Shown piece by piece: positions 26,783 through 35,691 of a stretch of DNA of 64,000 bases (positions are counted from its first letter, which is position 1; each line of letters opens with the position of its first letter). The notes beneath the pieces were generated by a model. The model was not told the origin of the DNA and made no database searches. It saw only the letters and a program-made list of their open reading frames with translations. A program made the translations under genes and the position numbers. Location: NCBI GenBank assembly GCA_964463165.1, contig CAYXBK010000006.1, forward strand, positions 62,001 to 126,000, written 5' to 3'. This DNA is from UBA7236 sp964463165. GTDB taxonomy: Bacteria > Bacteroidota > Bacteroidia > Chitinophagales > BACL12.

Positions 26783-27634
26783 ATGACGAAGGCAAAGTTA
26801 CTTGTTCTGCTCTGTATTTTGAGTACGATGAAAATTTCAGGGCAGGTAAATTTTAATACAAACGGTTTATTCGAATTTGTTGATTCGTTGCGCATACCGT
26901 CGGGATATATGATCGCTCCCGGGCAGGTTTCTAAAAATGGCGATCATTTTATGCTTGGTTTAACGTCTGGTAATCTGGAAGACCTCACTGATCTGAATTC
27001 AAATTTATATTCTGTTTCAATCGGAAGCGGAAAAATGGAGAGCCTGAATCTCCCGAATCAAATTGACCTCTACCGTTTTTATCAATGTACCGCTTCTGCA
27101 AATGATGCTGTCATTGTAATGGTGGTGAATGAAGGCGGAGGATGGGCAGATAATGAACTCGGAATCGCATACCGCGATTCGGCCGGCAATTATCCGAATA
27201 TGTTTTATCTGTCGAATATAAACGACGAAGTTGTGAGCGATGCTTATCCGTGGATCTCCGCTGATGCAAAGGATTTATATTTCAGCCGTGATTTTACACT
27301 CATGTATACGCACAGGGAAAACGTGAAAGGGGAATTTAACGACCCCGTTAAAGTTGATTTCGAAGGGGATGTAAATCTCGAAATTATTTCAGCCTGGCTC
27401 ACACCTGATCAGCTTAAAATGTATTTCATAGCAAATAACCTGATTTATCTCTCGGAACGGAAAAAAATAACCGACCCTTTTTCATTTCCTCAAATATTCA
27501 CCTCTGAATTTAAAAACTATTATTTTATTGCAGGTTTGAGTTTTATGCCGGATAAAAAAACAATGTTCATTTATTATTCGGATGAGCAGACAGAAAAAAT
27601 ATTACAATATCATCTGAAAAAAGGTAAGATCTGA
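26783..27634 (+). CDS. secreted beta-propeller-like (PD40-type) hypothetical protein
   Basis: The 283 residues begin with a signal peptide (MTKAKLLVLLCILS..., ending ISGQ). The mature protein has blade-like strands such as WISADAKDLYFSRDFTLMY and WLTPDQLKMYFIANNL, similar to TolB/PD40 propeller blades, and ends soluble. It would be periplasmic. It leads a tight plus-strand run: the next start is 2 bp after its stop, and four further envelope or oxidase genes follow with no larger gaps. Function unknown; it may be a sensor or scaffold. Confidence 0.72.
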   Translation: MTKAKLLVLLCILSTMKISGQVNFNTNGLFEFVDSLRIPSGYMIAPGQVSKNGDHFMLGLTSGNLEDLTDLNSNLYSVSIGSGKMESLNLPNQIDLYRFYQCTASANDAVIVMVVNEGGGWADNELGIAYRDSAGNYPNMFYLSNINDEVVSDAYPWISADAKDLYFSRDFTLMYTHRENVKGEFNDPVKVDFEGDVNLEIISAWLTPDQLKMYFIANNLIYLSERKKITDPFSFPQIFTSEFKNYYFIAGLSFMPDKKTMFIYYSDEQTEKILQYHLKKGKI

Positions 27635-27635
27635 T

Positions 27636-28172
27636 TTGCGGAAATTTCTTTTAATTACAGCCATTATTTCATTATCGTTGATAAGTTGCCATCAGCGAAG
27701 CTTTCAGCCAGATTATTCGGATTTTAAACACGTCGTTAAAAAAGGGAAATTCGAATTATATGTTCCCGGTGATATGCAGGCTGATAAAAAACTGAACAAT
27801 AAAGCCGATTTGCAATATGCCGATTCATTGAATACGCTTTTTCTTCTTGTGATCAGGGAAGAAATTCCAGAACTCTCCGACGACAGCATTGAAATTACGC
27901 TCGAAGAATATTTTGAATTTGCAAAAGCAGGTATCAATGAAGAACTGACCGGTTCCGATATTGATGATGATACGATTACCATCATTAACGGTATCGAAGC
28001 GAGAAGCTGCGAAATGGAAGGTATATACGGAGGGCAGGATGTGTATTACAGATTAACAACGCTTTCAGATGAAACCTATTTTTATCAGATCATCTACTGG
28101 ACATTTGAGCAATTAAAGGAAAAACGAATGGATGAAATCTTTGCATCCGTCGAATCATTTAAAATCAAATGA
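27636..28172 (+). CDS. hypothetical lipoprotein with TTG start
   Basis: The 178-residue protein needs a TTG start at 27636, 1 bp after the previous stop. Only then does a signal sequence with lipobox LISC (Cys18) follow. The mature part has strands and helices (GKFELYVPGDMQADK, IEITLEEYFEFAKAG, DETYFYQIIYWTFEQLK) that resemble small lipoproteins of the PsbP/DUF1795 type, which bind the envelope, but I do not assign it firmly. It is translationally coupled to the gene at 26783. Confidence 0.72.
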   Translation: MRKFLLITAIISLSLISCHQRSFQPDYSDFKHVVKKGKFELYVPGDMQADKKLNNKADLQYADSLNTLFLLVIREEIPELSDDSIEITLEEYFEFAKAGINEELTGSDIDDDTITIINGIEARSCEMEGIYGGQDVYYRLTTLSDETYFYQIIYWTFEQLKEKRMDEIFASVESFKIK

Positions 28173-28191
28173 GTGGCTGGAACATTCGTCT

Positions 28192-28199
28192 TATCTTTG
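28192..28199 (+). promoter_or_regulatory. putative -7 box TATCTTTG immediately before a start codon
   Basis: An exact TAnnTTTG match ends 3 bp before the ATG at 28203. With the usual spacing of this box to the transcription start, the mRNA would begin at or next to the start codon. No clear -33 element is visible. Confidence 0.4.
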
Positions 28200-28202
28200 C
28201 AT

Positions 28203-28940
28203 ATGCAAAAGATGAATGTGTTCAAAATTCTGATCCCGGTACTCGTGTTTTTTACTGCAGGATGCGGAAATAACAGATCGAATAGAACGCCGGATGAAAA
28301 GCGGGTTGAAGCAGAATTATTTTTTGGCAGAATAGCGTATTCGATCAAATTTGAATCAGAAGATACAAATTTCCTGCAAACTGTTAGGCCCTTCTCACCG
28401 GAAAAAACCGATATATGGTTTGCCGAAAATAAATTCCGCATGATCGAACACGGAGGTGCTTCAAGAGGTAATATTCTTGTATTTTCCGATAAACAGGAAG
28501 CATGGCAGATTGATACGGTTGAAAAAATTGCATATCTCGGCGAATACTCCGATTTTGATGACCCGGGTGAAGAATTAATGGATATGATGCCCGACCATTT
28601 TGCACCGACACTTGAATCCATGCATGAAACGGAAACAATTCAAGGCTATCCATGTGAAAAATTTAAAGTTGTGCGGTCGGGATTTATTCCTGCTGATGAT
28701 GAAGCATTTGTCTGGATAACAAATGCAATCCGCTTTCCTTCTTCACGCTTCGACGTGCAAACGGATATTAATCGTGTAACCGTTCCCTTGCCTTTATATC
28801 TTGGCTATAACGATGGTGCGATATTAAAAATGCGCATTGCAAATAAAAGGTATGCTGCAATTTATGAAGTGACGGAAATGCATAAATCCAATTCCGATCC
28901 TTCCGTTTTTCTGATACCTGAAGGATATGCAAAAAAATAA
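28203..28940 (+). CDS. lipoprotein with DUF4412-like domain
   Basis: The 245-residue product starts at ATG 28203 (a longer GTG frame from 28173 adds 10 residues and is less likely; ATG 28212 is also possible). The signal sequence ends in a lipobox FTAGC with Cys21. The mature domain looks DUF4412-like (GRIAYSIKFESEDT, KFRMIEHGG, GYPCEKFKVV, AFVWITNAIRFP), often seen in Bacteroidetes envelope proteins of unknown role. A promoter box lies 3 bp upstream. The gene ends at 28940, just before the BNR-repeat gene. Confidence 0.75.
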   Translation: MQKMNVFKILIPVLVFFTAGCGNNRSNRTPDEKRVEAELFFGRIAYSIKFESEDTNFLQTVRPFSPEKTDIWFAENKFRMIEHGGASRGNILVFSDKQEAWQIDTVEKIAYLGEYSDFDDPGEELMDMMPDHFAPTLESMHETETIQGYPCEKFKVVRSGFIPADDEAFVWITNAIRFPSSRFDVQTDINRVTVPLPLYLGYNDGAILKMRIANKRYAAIYEVTEMHKSNSDPSVFLIPEGYAKK

Positions 28941-28941
28941 T

Positions 28942-29958
28942 ATGCGGTTCATTCTCAGTTTTTCCCTGCTCATTTTTTTTCAAAATCTAAAGGCGCAAAA
29001 TTATTCTGTTGAACTGCTGCATGACTCATTAAATACGAGCATACGTGGTTTGAGTGTTGTAAGTGATTCTGTTGTTTGGGTGAGTGGTTCAAATGGCTAT
29101 GTGGGAAAAACAATCAATGGTGGTAAAACATGGGAGTTTCAGCAACTTGCAAAATACGATTCGGCTGAATTTCGCGATATTGAGGCTTTTGATGAAAATA
29201 TTGCTGTCGTTATGAGCAGTGTGCAACCGGCATGTATTTTAAAGACCACCGATGGCGGGAAAACATGGAAAGAAGTATTTCGAGACGACCGACCGGAAAT
29301 ATTTTTAGATGCAATTGATTTTTATGGTGAAAAAGGAATTTGCCTGGGCGATCCCGTTCAGAACTGGTTTCTGCTATTGTCGACAAGTGATGCAGGAAAT
29401 ACATGGCAACCCCTGCAATCAACTGGAAAAATAACTTTGGAACAAAAACTGGCGGCTTTCGCCGCAAGCGGTTCGGTGGTGAAAATGGTGAATAAACAAT
29501 CCATTTATTTTGTGACCGGAGGAGAGGCCGCTTCTGTATATTATACTGAGGATGCCGGTGCAACGTGGAATATGATGACGACAACTATATCACATGGATC
29601 TGAATCAACAGGTATATTTTCTTTTGATAGCAACAAAAAAAATCAAATAATTGCAGGCGGTGGAAATTATCTGAAACCGGATGAAACAGAAAACAATGCT
29701 TTCTTTTTTAAAAATGTAAACCAAACTGGTGATTCAGTGCAAATACCTATCGGTTATATTTCCTGTATTAAATTTTTACATACATCCGAAATAATTGCAT
29801 GCGGAACAAATGGAATTGCAATTGCAAATTTGTCTGAAAATAATTCGGTCTGGTTTAATAAAGAGTCATACAATGTGATCGGGATAGCAAAGAAGGGAAA
29901 TGCAGTTTATTTTGCGGGTGGAAATGGCAGAATCGCAAAATTAATTTCGCAGGAATGA
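28942..29958 (+). CDS. secreted YCF48/BNR-repeat beta-propeller protein
   Basis: The 338 residues start with a signal peptide (MRFILSFSLLIFF..., cleavage after KAQ). An in-frame ATG at 28927 adds five residues and would overlap the previous gene. At least four Asp-box-like repeats are visible: GGKTWEF, GGKTWKE, AGNTWQP and AGATWNM, the pattern of YCF48/photosystem II assembly-like propellers. Bacteroidetes use such folds in exported proteins. Its last four bases overlap the next start (ATGA), so it is coupled to the amine oxidase gene. Partner or substrate unknown. Confidence 0.8.
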   Translation: MRFILSFSLLIFFQNLKAQNYSVELLHDSLNTSIRGLSVVSDSVVWVSGSNGYVGKTINGGKTWEFQQLAKYDSAEFRDIEAFDENIAVVMSSVQPACILKTTDGGKTWKEVFRDDRPEIFLDAIDFYGEKGICLGDPVQNWFLLLSTSDAGNTWQPLQSTGKITLEQKLAAFAASGSVVKMVNKQSIYFVTGGEAASVYYTEDAGATWNMMTTTISHGSESTGIFSFDSNKKNQIIAGGGNYLKPDETENNAFFFKNVNQTGDSVQIPIGYISCIKFLHTSEIIACGTNGIAIANLSENNSVWFNKESYNVIGIAKKGNAVYFAGGNGRIAKLISQE

Positions 29959-31232
29959 CGGAAGGTAAATCAAATATAATTATTGTTGGAGCCGGTGCTG
30001 CGGGATTAAATGCAGCGCTGCATCTTGCAGATCAGTTTCATGTTGTTTTACTGGAAGCAAGAAGCAGAATCGGCGGGCGCATACATACTTTGGAAAATGC
30101 TGATTTTTCATTCCCGGTTGAACTTGGTGCGGAATTTATTCACGGGAATTTGCAAAACACTCTTGAGCTTGTCCGGAAATATAATTTACAATTAAATGAA
30201 ACAGGTGGCATTCCAATCCGGTTTGAAAATGGAAAATTGGTTCCGAGTGATTTTTATTTTGATCATTGGGATCTGTTTGCTGCCGAATTGAAAAAATTAA
30301 AAGAAGATATTCCCATTGCCGAATTTCTCGATTTGTATTTTGCAGATGATACATTTGAAAGCCTACGGAAATCAATTAAAGGATTTGCAGAAGGCTATGA
30401 TGCTGCAGACACAAATTTTGCAAGTACATTCGCCCTGCGTGACGAATGGCTCAATGAGAGGGACGAAACACAATTCCGACTGGAAAAAGGATATAGCGCT
30501 TTAATGCGTTGCATGGCTGATGAAATTCAATTAAAAGGAGGAGAGATCCTGCCTGATACGGCAGTAACGCATATTAACTGGAAAAAGAATTTTGTAGAAG
30601 TAATTTGCAATTCAGGAAAAAAATACAACGCCGAAAAAATTATTCTCACAGTGCCGGTTGGTGTCATGCAATCTAATTCAATCCGATTTTCTCCGGAGAT
30701 TGATTCCGTGCAGGAAGCATTTCAAAAACTGGGCAACGGACATGTCATTAAAATATTGATCCAATTTGAAAACAAGTTTTGGGAATCAATACATACCGAT
30801 CCTGCTTTAGAAAAAATGGGTTTTTTATTTACGGGCAATGCAATTCCAACCTGGTGGACACAATACCCTTCAGCATTTCCATTATTAACCGGTTGGCTTG
30901 CTGGTCCTGCAGCATGGGCAATGAAAAACAAATCGGAAGAAGAATTATTTGAAATATCCTTACATGCCTTATCTGAGGCATTCGGTTTGAAAACTCATGA
31001 AATTGCATCCAAAATTCTTGCAAAAAAAATTGTGAATTGGTCTGCAGATGCATATGCGGCCGGTGCATATAGTTATGCTACTGTAGGTGCAACAGAAGCG
31101 AGAAAAATAATTATGCAGGGTGTTGAGGATACAATTTATTTTGCCGGCGAAGCATTATACGAAGGCAAAGAAATGGGCACTGCAGAGGCAGCACTTGCAA
31201 GCGGAAAATCAATCAGTGAAATGCTTTTATAA
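29955..31232 (+). CDS. FAD-dependent amine oxidase family protein
   Basis: The 425-residue enzyme has the N-terminal FAD Rossmann motif VGAGAAGLNAA (10-20) followed by LLEARSRIGGRI, the GG doublet of flavin monoamine oxidases. The C-terminal FAD segment is DTIYFAGEALYEGKEMGTAEAALASG. The substrate (a polyamine, amino acid or other amine) is not evident. It has no signal peptide and is likely cytosolic. The start overlaps the BNR-repeat gene by 4 bp (ATGA), the end of a tight plus-strand run. An oxidase coupled to exported proteins is unusual and unexplained. Confidence 0.85.
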   Translation: MTEGKSNIIIVGAGAAGLNAALHLADQFHVVLLEARSRIGGRIHTLENADFSFPVELGAEFIHGNLQNTLELVRKYNLQLNETGGIPIRFENGKLVPSDFYFDHWDLFAAELKKLKEDIPIAEFLDLYFADDTFESLRKSIKGFAEGYDAADTNFASTFALRDEWLNERDETQFRLEKGYSALMRCMADEIQLKGGEILPDTAVTHINWKKNFVEVICNSGKKYNAEKIILTVPVGVMQSNSIRFSPEIDSVQEAFQKLGNGHVIKILIQFENKFWESIHTDPALEKMGFLFTGNAIPTWWTQYPSAFPLLTGWLAGPAAWAMKNKSEEELFEISLHALSEAFGLKTHEIASKILAKKIVNWSADAYAAGAYSYATVGATEARKIIMQGVEDTIYFAGEALYEGKEMGTAEAALASGKSISEMLL

Positions 31233-31248
31233 TAAGACCACTTTTACA

Positions 31249-31256
31249 TAAATTTG
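31249..31256 (+). promoter_or_regulatory. putative -7 box TAAATTTG immediately before a start codon
   Basis: An exact TAnnTTTG match ends 3 bp before the ATG at 31260, the same close geometry seen elsewhere in the window. No -33 TTG is seen at 17-23 bp. Confidence 0.4.
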
Positions 31257-31259
31257 AAT

Positions 31260-32015
31260 ATGAAACTCCTCATCCTGTTCTGCCTGCTTTTCATTTCTTC
31301 TCTTTTACATGCTCAAAATAAATGGTCATTTGGAATAATGGGTGGCATGAACTCTTCCGGGTTAAAGAAATTAGAAGTTGATGAGCCGGAAATTTATGAG
31401 ATCAATCAATCCACTTATGTGCCTTTGATCGCACCATATGCGGGCATCACTGCAAAATATAAATTCCGGCCGCATTTTGCCTTGCTTGCCGATGCAGATT
31501 TCATTACGATCGGAAGTACTGCATATGCAAGCAATGAAAGAATAGGAATTAATTTTTACAGAGATGAAAACTGGACAATCTCACGTTTTAAAAATATTGA
31601 ACTGGCATTATATGGCTCATCAACATTTCAGATGAAAAATATTGAATTGGGTTTGCAGTATGGTTACAAATTCAATTATGCAGTGAGCGGCTCTTGTTCG
31701 CGAACCTCTTTATTGTCAGATTATGCAGATGCGTACGGCGATGGAAATATTCAATTGGAAAAAACGACCATCAATATTTTTGCCGCTGAAGATGGTGATG
31801 ATATGGCTGCAAACAGAATAAACCATCAGCTGTTTTTAGGACTTAGTGCCGGTTTATTCAAATTTATGCTTTTGGATTTCCGTGTTTCCTCAGGTAATTA
31901 TTACAGCTATTTGATCTGCTATGATTCGGGCAGCTGGTGTATTGTATGCGGTGACGGCTATTCGTACAGAAAATTGAATTATGCTTTGGGTATGCATATC
32001 TGGCTCACGCATTAA
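31260..32015 (+). CDS. outer-membrane beta-barrel-like secreted protein
   Basis: The 251 residues start at ATG 31260 (a TTG two codons upstream is possible) with a signal peptide ending LLHAQ. The mature part has alternating strands typical of small OMP_b-brl proteins (WSFGIMGGMNSSGL, YAGITAKYKFRPHFALLADADF, IELGLQYGYKFNYAV). Four or more cysteines lie in the second half, including CYDSGSWCIVCG. Its stop shares a TTAA with the convergent transporter gene at 32012. Function unknown; the barrel assignment is by pattern. Confidence 0.72.
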   Translation: MKLLILFCLLFISSLLHAQNKWSFGIMGGMNSSGLKKLEVDEPEIYEINQSTYVPLIAPYAGITAKYKFRPHFALLADADFITIGSTAYASNERIGINFYRDENWTISRFKNIELALYGSSTFQMKNIELGLQYGYKFNYAVSGSCSRTSLLSDYADAYGDGNIQLEKTTINIFAAEDGDDMAANRINHQLFLGLSAGLFKFMLLDFRVSSGNYYSYLICYDSGSWCIVCGDGYSYRKLNYALGMHIWLTH

Positions 32016-32794
32016 CTCTTCATCGCTTCTTCACGCATTTTAACGCTTAATTCTTTACCGAGATATTTTTCGATCCGGCTGTGAATGAGATACAGAAGTG
32101 GAATTAAAACTACAGCAGCCAGGATTTTAAATATATAATTGCAAAGTGCAATTGCCAGCCATTGATTAATGGTCCAGTGCTGCGGGCCTAAAACAAAAGC
32201 AACATATAAAACGATGAGGCTGTCGAATACCTGTGAGATTGCTGTTGAACCTGTTGCACGCAACCAGATGCGCCGTTCGCCTGTTAATGCTTTTATTCTG
32301 TGAAATATACTTACATCAATTAATTGCGATACAAAAAATGCGATGATCGACCCGGCAATGATCCACATGCCCTGTCCGAAAATGGAAGCATATGCAGCCT
32401 GCGCATCGTTTACACCGTTATCAGAAAAACTTCCTACCCACCAGCTTGCAGGAGCAAGGCTTATCGCGGCATACGAAATTAAAAATGCATAAGAAATAAA
32501 AATAATTGCGAGATAGGATAACCTTCTAACACCTTTCAATCCGAAATATTCGTTGATAATATCGGTCATAATAAAAACAAAAGGCCACAACACATTTCCA
32601 GCTGTATACTGCAGGGAGCCGTTAATTCCGAATAAATTCCAGTTGAATGTTTTCCAGCCGAAAGTATCCTCAAGCGAAAAAACTTTCACGCCTATAAATT
32701 CAGCAACAATTGCATTTGTAACAAAGAATAAACCGAGAACCAATAATAATATTGCCGATTTACTCGCAAAGGGATTATGATGATGCTGATCCAT
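32012..32794 (-). CDS. queuosine precursor transporter (VUT/YhhQ family)
   Basis: The 260 residues have about six membrane segments after a short His-rich start. Family features are FVFIMTDIINEYFG (around 70-83), RRLSYLAIIFISYAF and the basic loop before AISQVFDSLIVLYVAF. YhhQ homologs import preQ0/preQ1 for the tRNA modification queuosine. It lies 2 bp downstream of the methyltransferase-like membrane gene. I see no preQ1 riboswitch in the short upstream space. Confidence 0.88.
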   Translation of the reverse strand: MDQHHHNPFASKSAILLLVLGLFFVTNAIVAEFIGVKVFSLEDTFGWKTFNWNLFGINGSLQYTAGNVLWPFVFIMTDIINEYFGLKGVRRLSYLAIIFISYAFLISYAAISLAPASWWVGSFSDNGVNDAQAAYASIFGQGMWIIAGSIIAFFVSQLIDVSIFHRIKALTGERRIWLRATGSTAISQVFDSLIVLYVAFVLGPQHWTINQWLAIALCNYIFKILAAVVLIPLLYLIHSRIEKYLGKELSVKMREEAMKS

Positions 32795-32796
32795 AA

Positions 32797-33267
32797 TTAG
32801 TTTTTAGATGTGAAAAATGGTGGTGTGAATTTACCTGTTCGGCTTTGATATTCAATATACGCCGGGAATTTTTCCTTCAGCTTTTCTTCTTCATAATTTG
32901 CTTTGACATCAAAAAACCAAAGGAGCAGAACAGAAATAAATAATTTCCCGATATCTTCCATAAACAAACCAAATCCCAAACCCGATAAAAATATTCCGGT
33001 ATATATCGGATGGCGTATGAATTTAAATATTCCGTTTGTGATCAGTTCTGCATTTTTTACGGGTGTTGGCAATGCTGAAATGTTTTTATTTAATTGAATT
33101 ACGGCAGCTAAGATTAAAAACACACCCGTGAATAAAATGATCGTTCCGGTGTAAGTAAAATAGATTTTCTGATCAGGGCTTACAGATGCAGGTAGGAGAA
33201 AATATATTGCAAATAATAGCAATTGGATCGTGACGAATGCATAATCTTTTTGTTTACCTGATTGCAT
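32797..33267 (-). CDS. isoprenylcysteine carboxyl methyltransferase-like (ICMT/PEMT) membrane protein
   Basis: The 156 residues contain four hydrophobic segments. The ICMT/PEMT signature is RHPIYTGIFLSGLGFGLF followed by the EEEKLKEKFPAYIEYQ helix and the SAM-contacting C-terminal region. Such bacterial members methylate lipids or unknown small substrates. It is the first gene of the pair with the queuosine precursor transporter (2 bp spacing). Its true substrate is unknown. Confidence 0.85.
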   Translation of the reverse strand: MQSGKQKDYAFVTIQLLLFAIYFLLPASVSPDQKIYFTYTGTIILFTGVFLILAAVIQLNKNISALPTPVKNAELITNGIFKFIRHPIYTGIFLSGLGFGLFMEDIGKLFISVLLLWFFDVKANYEEEKLKEKFPAYIEYQSRTGKFTPPFFTSKN

Positions 33268-33330
33268 GGTTGATTAATTGTACAACTATACAGTTTTTTT
33301 TAATAATTTTAAAGCCTGCAATAAGATGGG

Positions 33331-33981
33331 GTGAAAATAACATTATCATATCTGCTGTTCATTTTTGTTCTCGGATCAGGTTGCACGACCGTGCAGCAAT
33401 ACTGCGAACAAACCGGAACTGTTAGCAGTCTGGAAGGTACCCAAACACAAACAATTTCTGAAACAACTGATCAAAAATCGCCGGTTGGATTGAGCAATTA
33501 CAATGCAGCTGATTTCCTTTCAGATGAAGGGTTCATTTCCAAACAGGCTTCGCAAAAAAAAATGGATTCATTTGAATCAACCTCTTCAACAGGAGTGGGC
33601 GATTTATTTCATGGAAAAAATCAGGCGAAATTAAAGGCTGGTATTTCACCGGAAGATCAGGCATTAGCGGGCTTACTGCTGGGCACATTAAGCGTTGCAA
33701 GTTTGGCGCTCACTCTTGCTCTTTTGGTGATGGTCGGTTATCTGATTGTTTATCCTTTAGCATTATCTGTTTTATTTTCCGCAATAGGTTTGGTTGTAAG
33801 TATAAAGCCATTTAAAAACCGCAATACAGGCAAATTATCAAAAAAAGGCAGACTGAATGCAATCTGGGGTTTTTGGCTGAACGCCGGGTTATTCGGATTC
33901 TATTTTCTGATTACCGCCGCGATATTCATACTGTTTTTTGTATTCCATTTTTTTATGGTTTACAGCGATCAGCCCTTCTGA
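33331..33981 (+). CDS. hypothetical lipoprotein with C-terminal membrane helices
   Basis: The 216-residue protein uses a GTG start at 33331; the signal sequence ends in a lipobox GSGC with Cys18. A polar Ser/Thr/Gln-rich middle (about 20-105) leads to two or three hydrophobic segments in the second half (SVASLALTLALLVMVGYLIVYP, then WLNAGLFGFYFLITAAIFIL), with a Lys-rich loop between. A lipoprotein with membrane spans is unusual but seen in Bacteroidetes (DUF4190-like tails). Function unknown. Confidence 0.68.
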   Translation: MKITLSYLLFIFVLGSGCTTVQQYCEQTGTVSSLEGTQTQTISETTDQKSPVGLSNYNAADFLSDEGFISKQASQKKMDSFESTSSTGVGDLFHGKNQAKLKAGISPEDQALAGLLLGTLSVASLALTLALLVMVGYLIVYPLALSVLFSAIGLVVSIKPFKNRNTGKLSKKGRLNAIWGFWLNAGLFGFYFLITAAIFILFFVFHFFMVYSDQPF

Positions 33982-34006
33982 TCTGCCGCTTATCAACCCT
34001 CCTGCG

Positions 34007-34014
34007 TATCTTTG
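34007..34014 (+). promoter_or_regulatory. putative -7 box TATCTTTG upstream of prfC
   Basis: An exact TAnnTTTG match ends 9 bp before the prfC ATG at 34024. If transcription starts about 4 bp downstream, the 5' leader would be only about 6 nt. Only a weak CTG is found at the -33 position. Confidence 0.45.
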
Positions 34015-34023
34015 CGGCCAGTT

Positions 34024-35625
34024 ATGAATCTGAAAGAAGAGATACAAAGACGAAGAACATTTGCGATTATCAGTCACCCGGATGCGGGAAAAACAACACT
34101 TACCGAGAAATTTCTCTTATACGGAGGTGCTATTCAGGTTGCAGGTGCGGTTAAAAGCAATAAGATCAAAAAATCTGCTACCAGCGATTTTATGGAAATT
34201 GAAAGACAGCGGGGTATTTCCGTTGCAACTTCGGTAATGACTTTTGAATATGAAGGCATCCAGGTAAATCTCCTCGATACACCGGGGCATAAAGATTTTG
34301 CGGAAGATACATACCGGACATTGACTGCCGTAGACAGCGTGATTCTTGTAATTGACTGTGTAAAAGGGGTGGAGGCACAAACCGAAAGACTGATGGAAGT
34401 ATGCCGGATGCGCAAAACACCGGTTATTATTTTCATCAATAAAATGGATCGCGACGGAAAAGATCCGTTCGATCTGCTGGATGAACTCGAGGATAAATTA
34501 AAAATAAAAGTACGTCCCCTGAGCTGGCCCATTAATATGGGAACATTTTTCAAAGGCGTTTATTCTCTTTATCATAAACATTTGAATTTATTTACGCCGG
34601 GTTCGCAACGACTGGTGGATGAAGTATTGACGATAAATGATCTGAATGACCCTTTGCTTGATAAACAAACCGGTGAAAAAGATGCAAATCAGTTGCGGCA
34701 TGATGTTGAATTAATTGAAGGTGTTTACGATAAATTCGACGTGGAAGCTTATTTACGTGCTGAAATTGCACCTGTATTTTTCGGATCTGCCATTAATAAT
34801 TTCGGTGTGCAGGAATTACTTGAAACGTTTGTGAAAATTGCACCGGCACCGGAAGGAAGGGAAACAGATAAACGTTTTGTGAAACCGGATGAAGAAAAAT
34901 TCTCCGGCTTTGTTTTTAAAATTCATGCGAATATTGATCCTCGCCATCGCGACCGCATTGCATTTTTACGTGTGGTAAGCGGTGAATTTGAACGGAATAA
35001 TTTTTATCATCATGTACGTCTCGATAAAAATCTGCGATTTAATAATCCGTATTCGTTTATGGCTTCAAGTAAAGATGTGATTGATGAAGCATTCCCCGGC
35101 GATGTGATCGGATTATATGATACGGGTAATTTTAAAATAGGAGATACCTTAACTGAAGGAGAAGATTTTCAATATCGCGGCATACCGAGTTTCTCACCTG
35201 AGATTTTCAAGGAATTGATCAATCTCGATCCGATGAAAACAAAGCAGCTGGATAAAGGTGTTGAGCAGCTGACGGATGAAGGTGTTGCGCAATTATATAC
35301 GCATACAAGCGGGCATAAAAAAGTTGTCGGCACAGTTGGAGAATTACAATTCGATGTTATTCAATACCGCCTCGAAAATGAATATGGTGCGAAATGCCGT
35401 TTCCAGCCGATTCATATGAACAAGGCCTGCTGGATGACATCAACAAATAAAAAACAACTCGATGAATTTATCCGGTTGAAACAGGAATATATTTATTTTG
35501 ATAAAGATCATAATCCTGTTTATATGGCTGAAACAAGCTGGGCTTTAAATGTGGCTCGGGAAAATTATCCGGAAATTCATTTTCATACCACAAGTGAATT
35601 TAAAACAGAAGGCATTGGTGTATAA
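34024..35625 (+). CDS. prfC: peptide chain release factor 3
   Basis: RF3 is a translational GTPase that frees RF1/RF2 after peptide release. The 533-residue protein starts at ATG 34024, giving MNLKEEIQRRRTFAIISH; a TTG four codons earlier is unlikely. The G1 loop SHPDAGKTT, the G3 motif DTPGHKDF and the G4 motif NKMD are present. Downstream are the RF3-specific EIARQRGIS-like region and the C-terminal beta-barrel/domain III. It is monocistronic between the lipoprotein at 33331 and the membrane gene at 35692. ArfB, another factor of the termination/rescue machinery, lies 1.3 kb away. Confidence 0.95.
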   Translation: MNLKEEIQRRRTFAIISHPDAGKTTLTEKFLLYGGAIQVAGAVKSNKIKKSATSDFMEIERQRGISVATSVMTFEYEGIQVNLLDTPGHKDFAEDTYRTLTAVDSVILVIDCVKGVEAQTERLMEVCRMRKTPVIIFINKMDRDGKDPFDLLDELEDKLKIKVRPLSWPINMGTFFKGVYSLYHKHLNLFTPGSQRLVDEVLTINDLNDPLLDKQTGEKDANQLRHDVELIEGVYDKFDVEAYLRAEIAPVFFGSAINNFGVQELLETFVKIAPAPEGRETDKRFVKPDEEKFSGFVFKIHANIDPRHRDRIAFLRVVSGEFERNNFYHHVRLDKNLRFNNPYSFMASSKDVIDEAFPGDVIGLYDTGNFKIGDTLTEGEDFQYRGIPSFSPEIFKELINLDPMKTKQLDKGVEQLTDEGVAQLYTHTSGHKKVVGTVGELQFDVIQYRLENEYGAKCRFQPIHMNKACWMTSTNKKQLDEFIRLKQEYIYFDKDHNPVYMAETSWALNVARENYPEIHFHTTSEFKTEGIGV

Positions 35626-35691
35626 ACTTTATATTCCTGCTGCACCGCATTAAACCGGTTTTCCGTATTTATTTTTTATATTCACTTTCTG

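Noticed and set aside
32795..33330. Possible preQ1 riboswitch for the queuosine precursor transporter
   Set aside because: The transporter follows the ICMT-like gene by 2 bp and the leader of that gene is 63 bp without a preQ1-like fold I could draw.
34134..34553. Antisense frame of 139 codons over prfC
   Set aside because: It mirrors the GTPase domain of prfC, lacks a plausible product and has no promoter.
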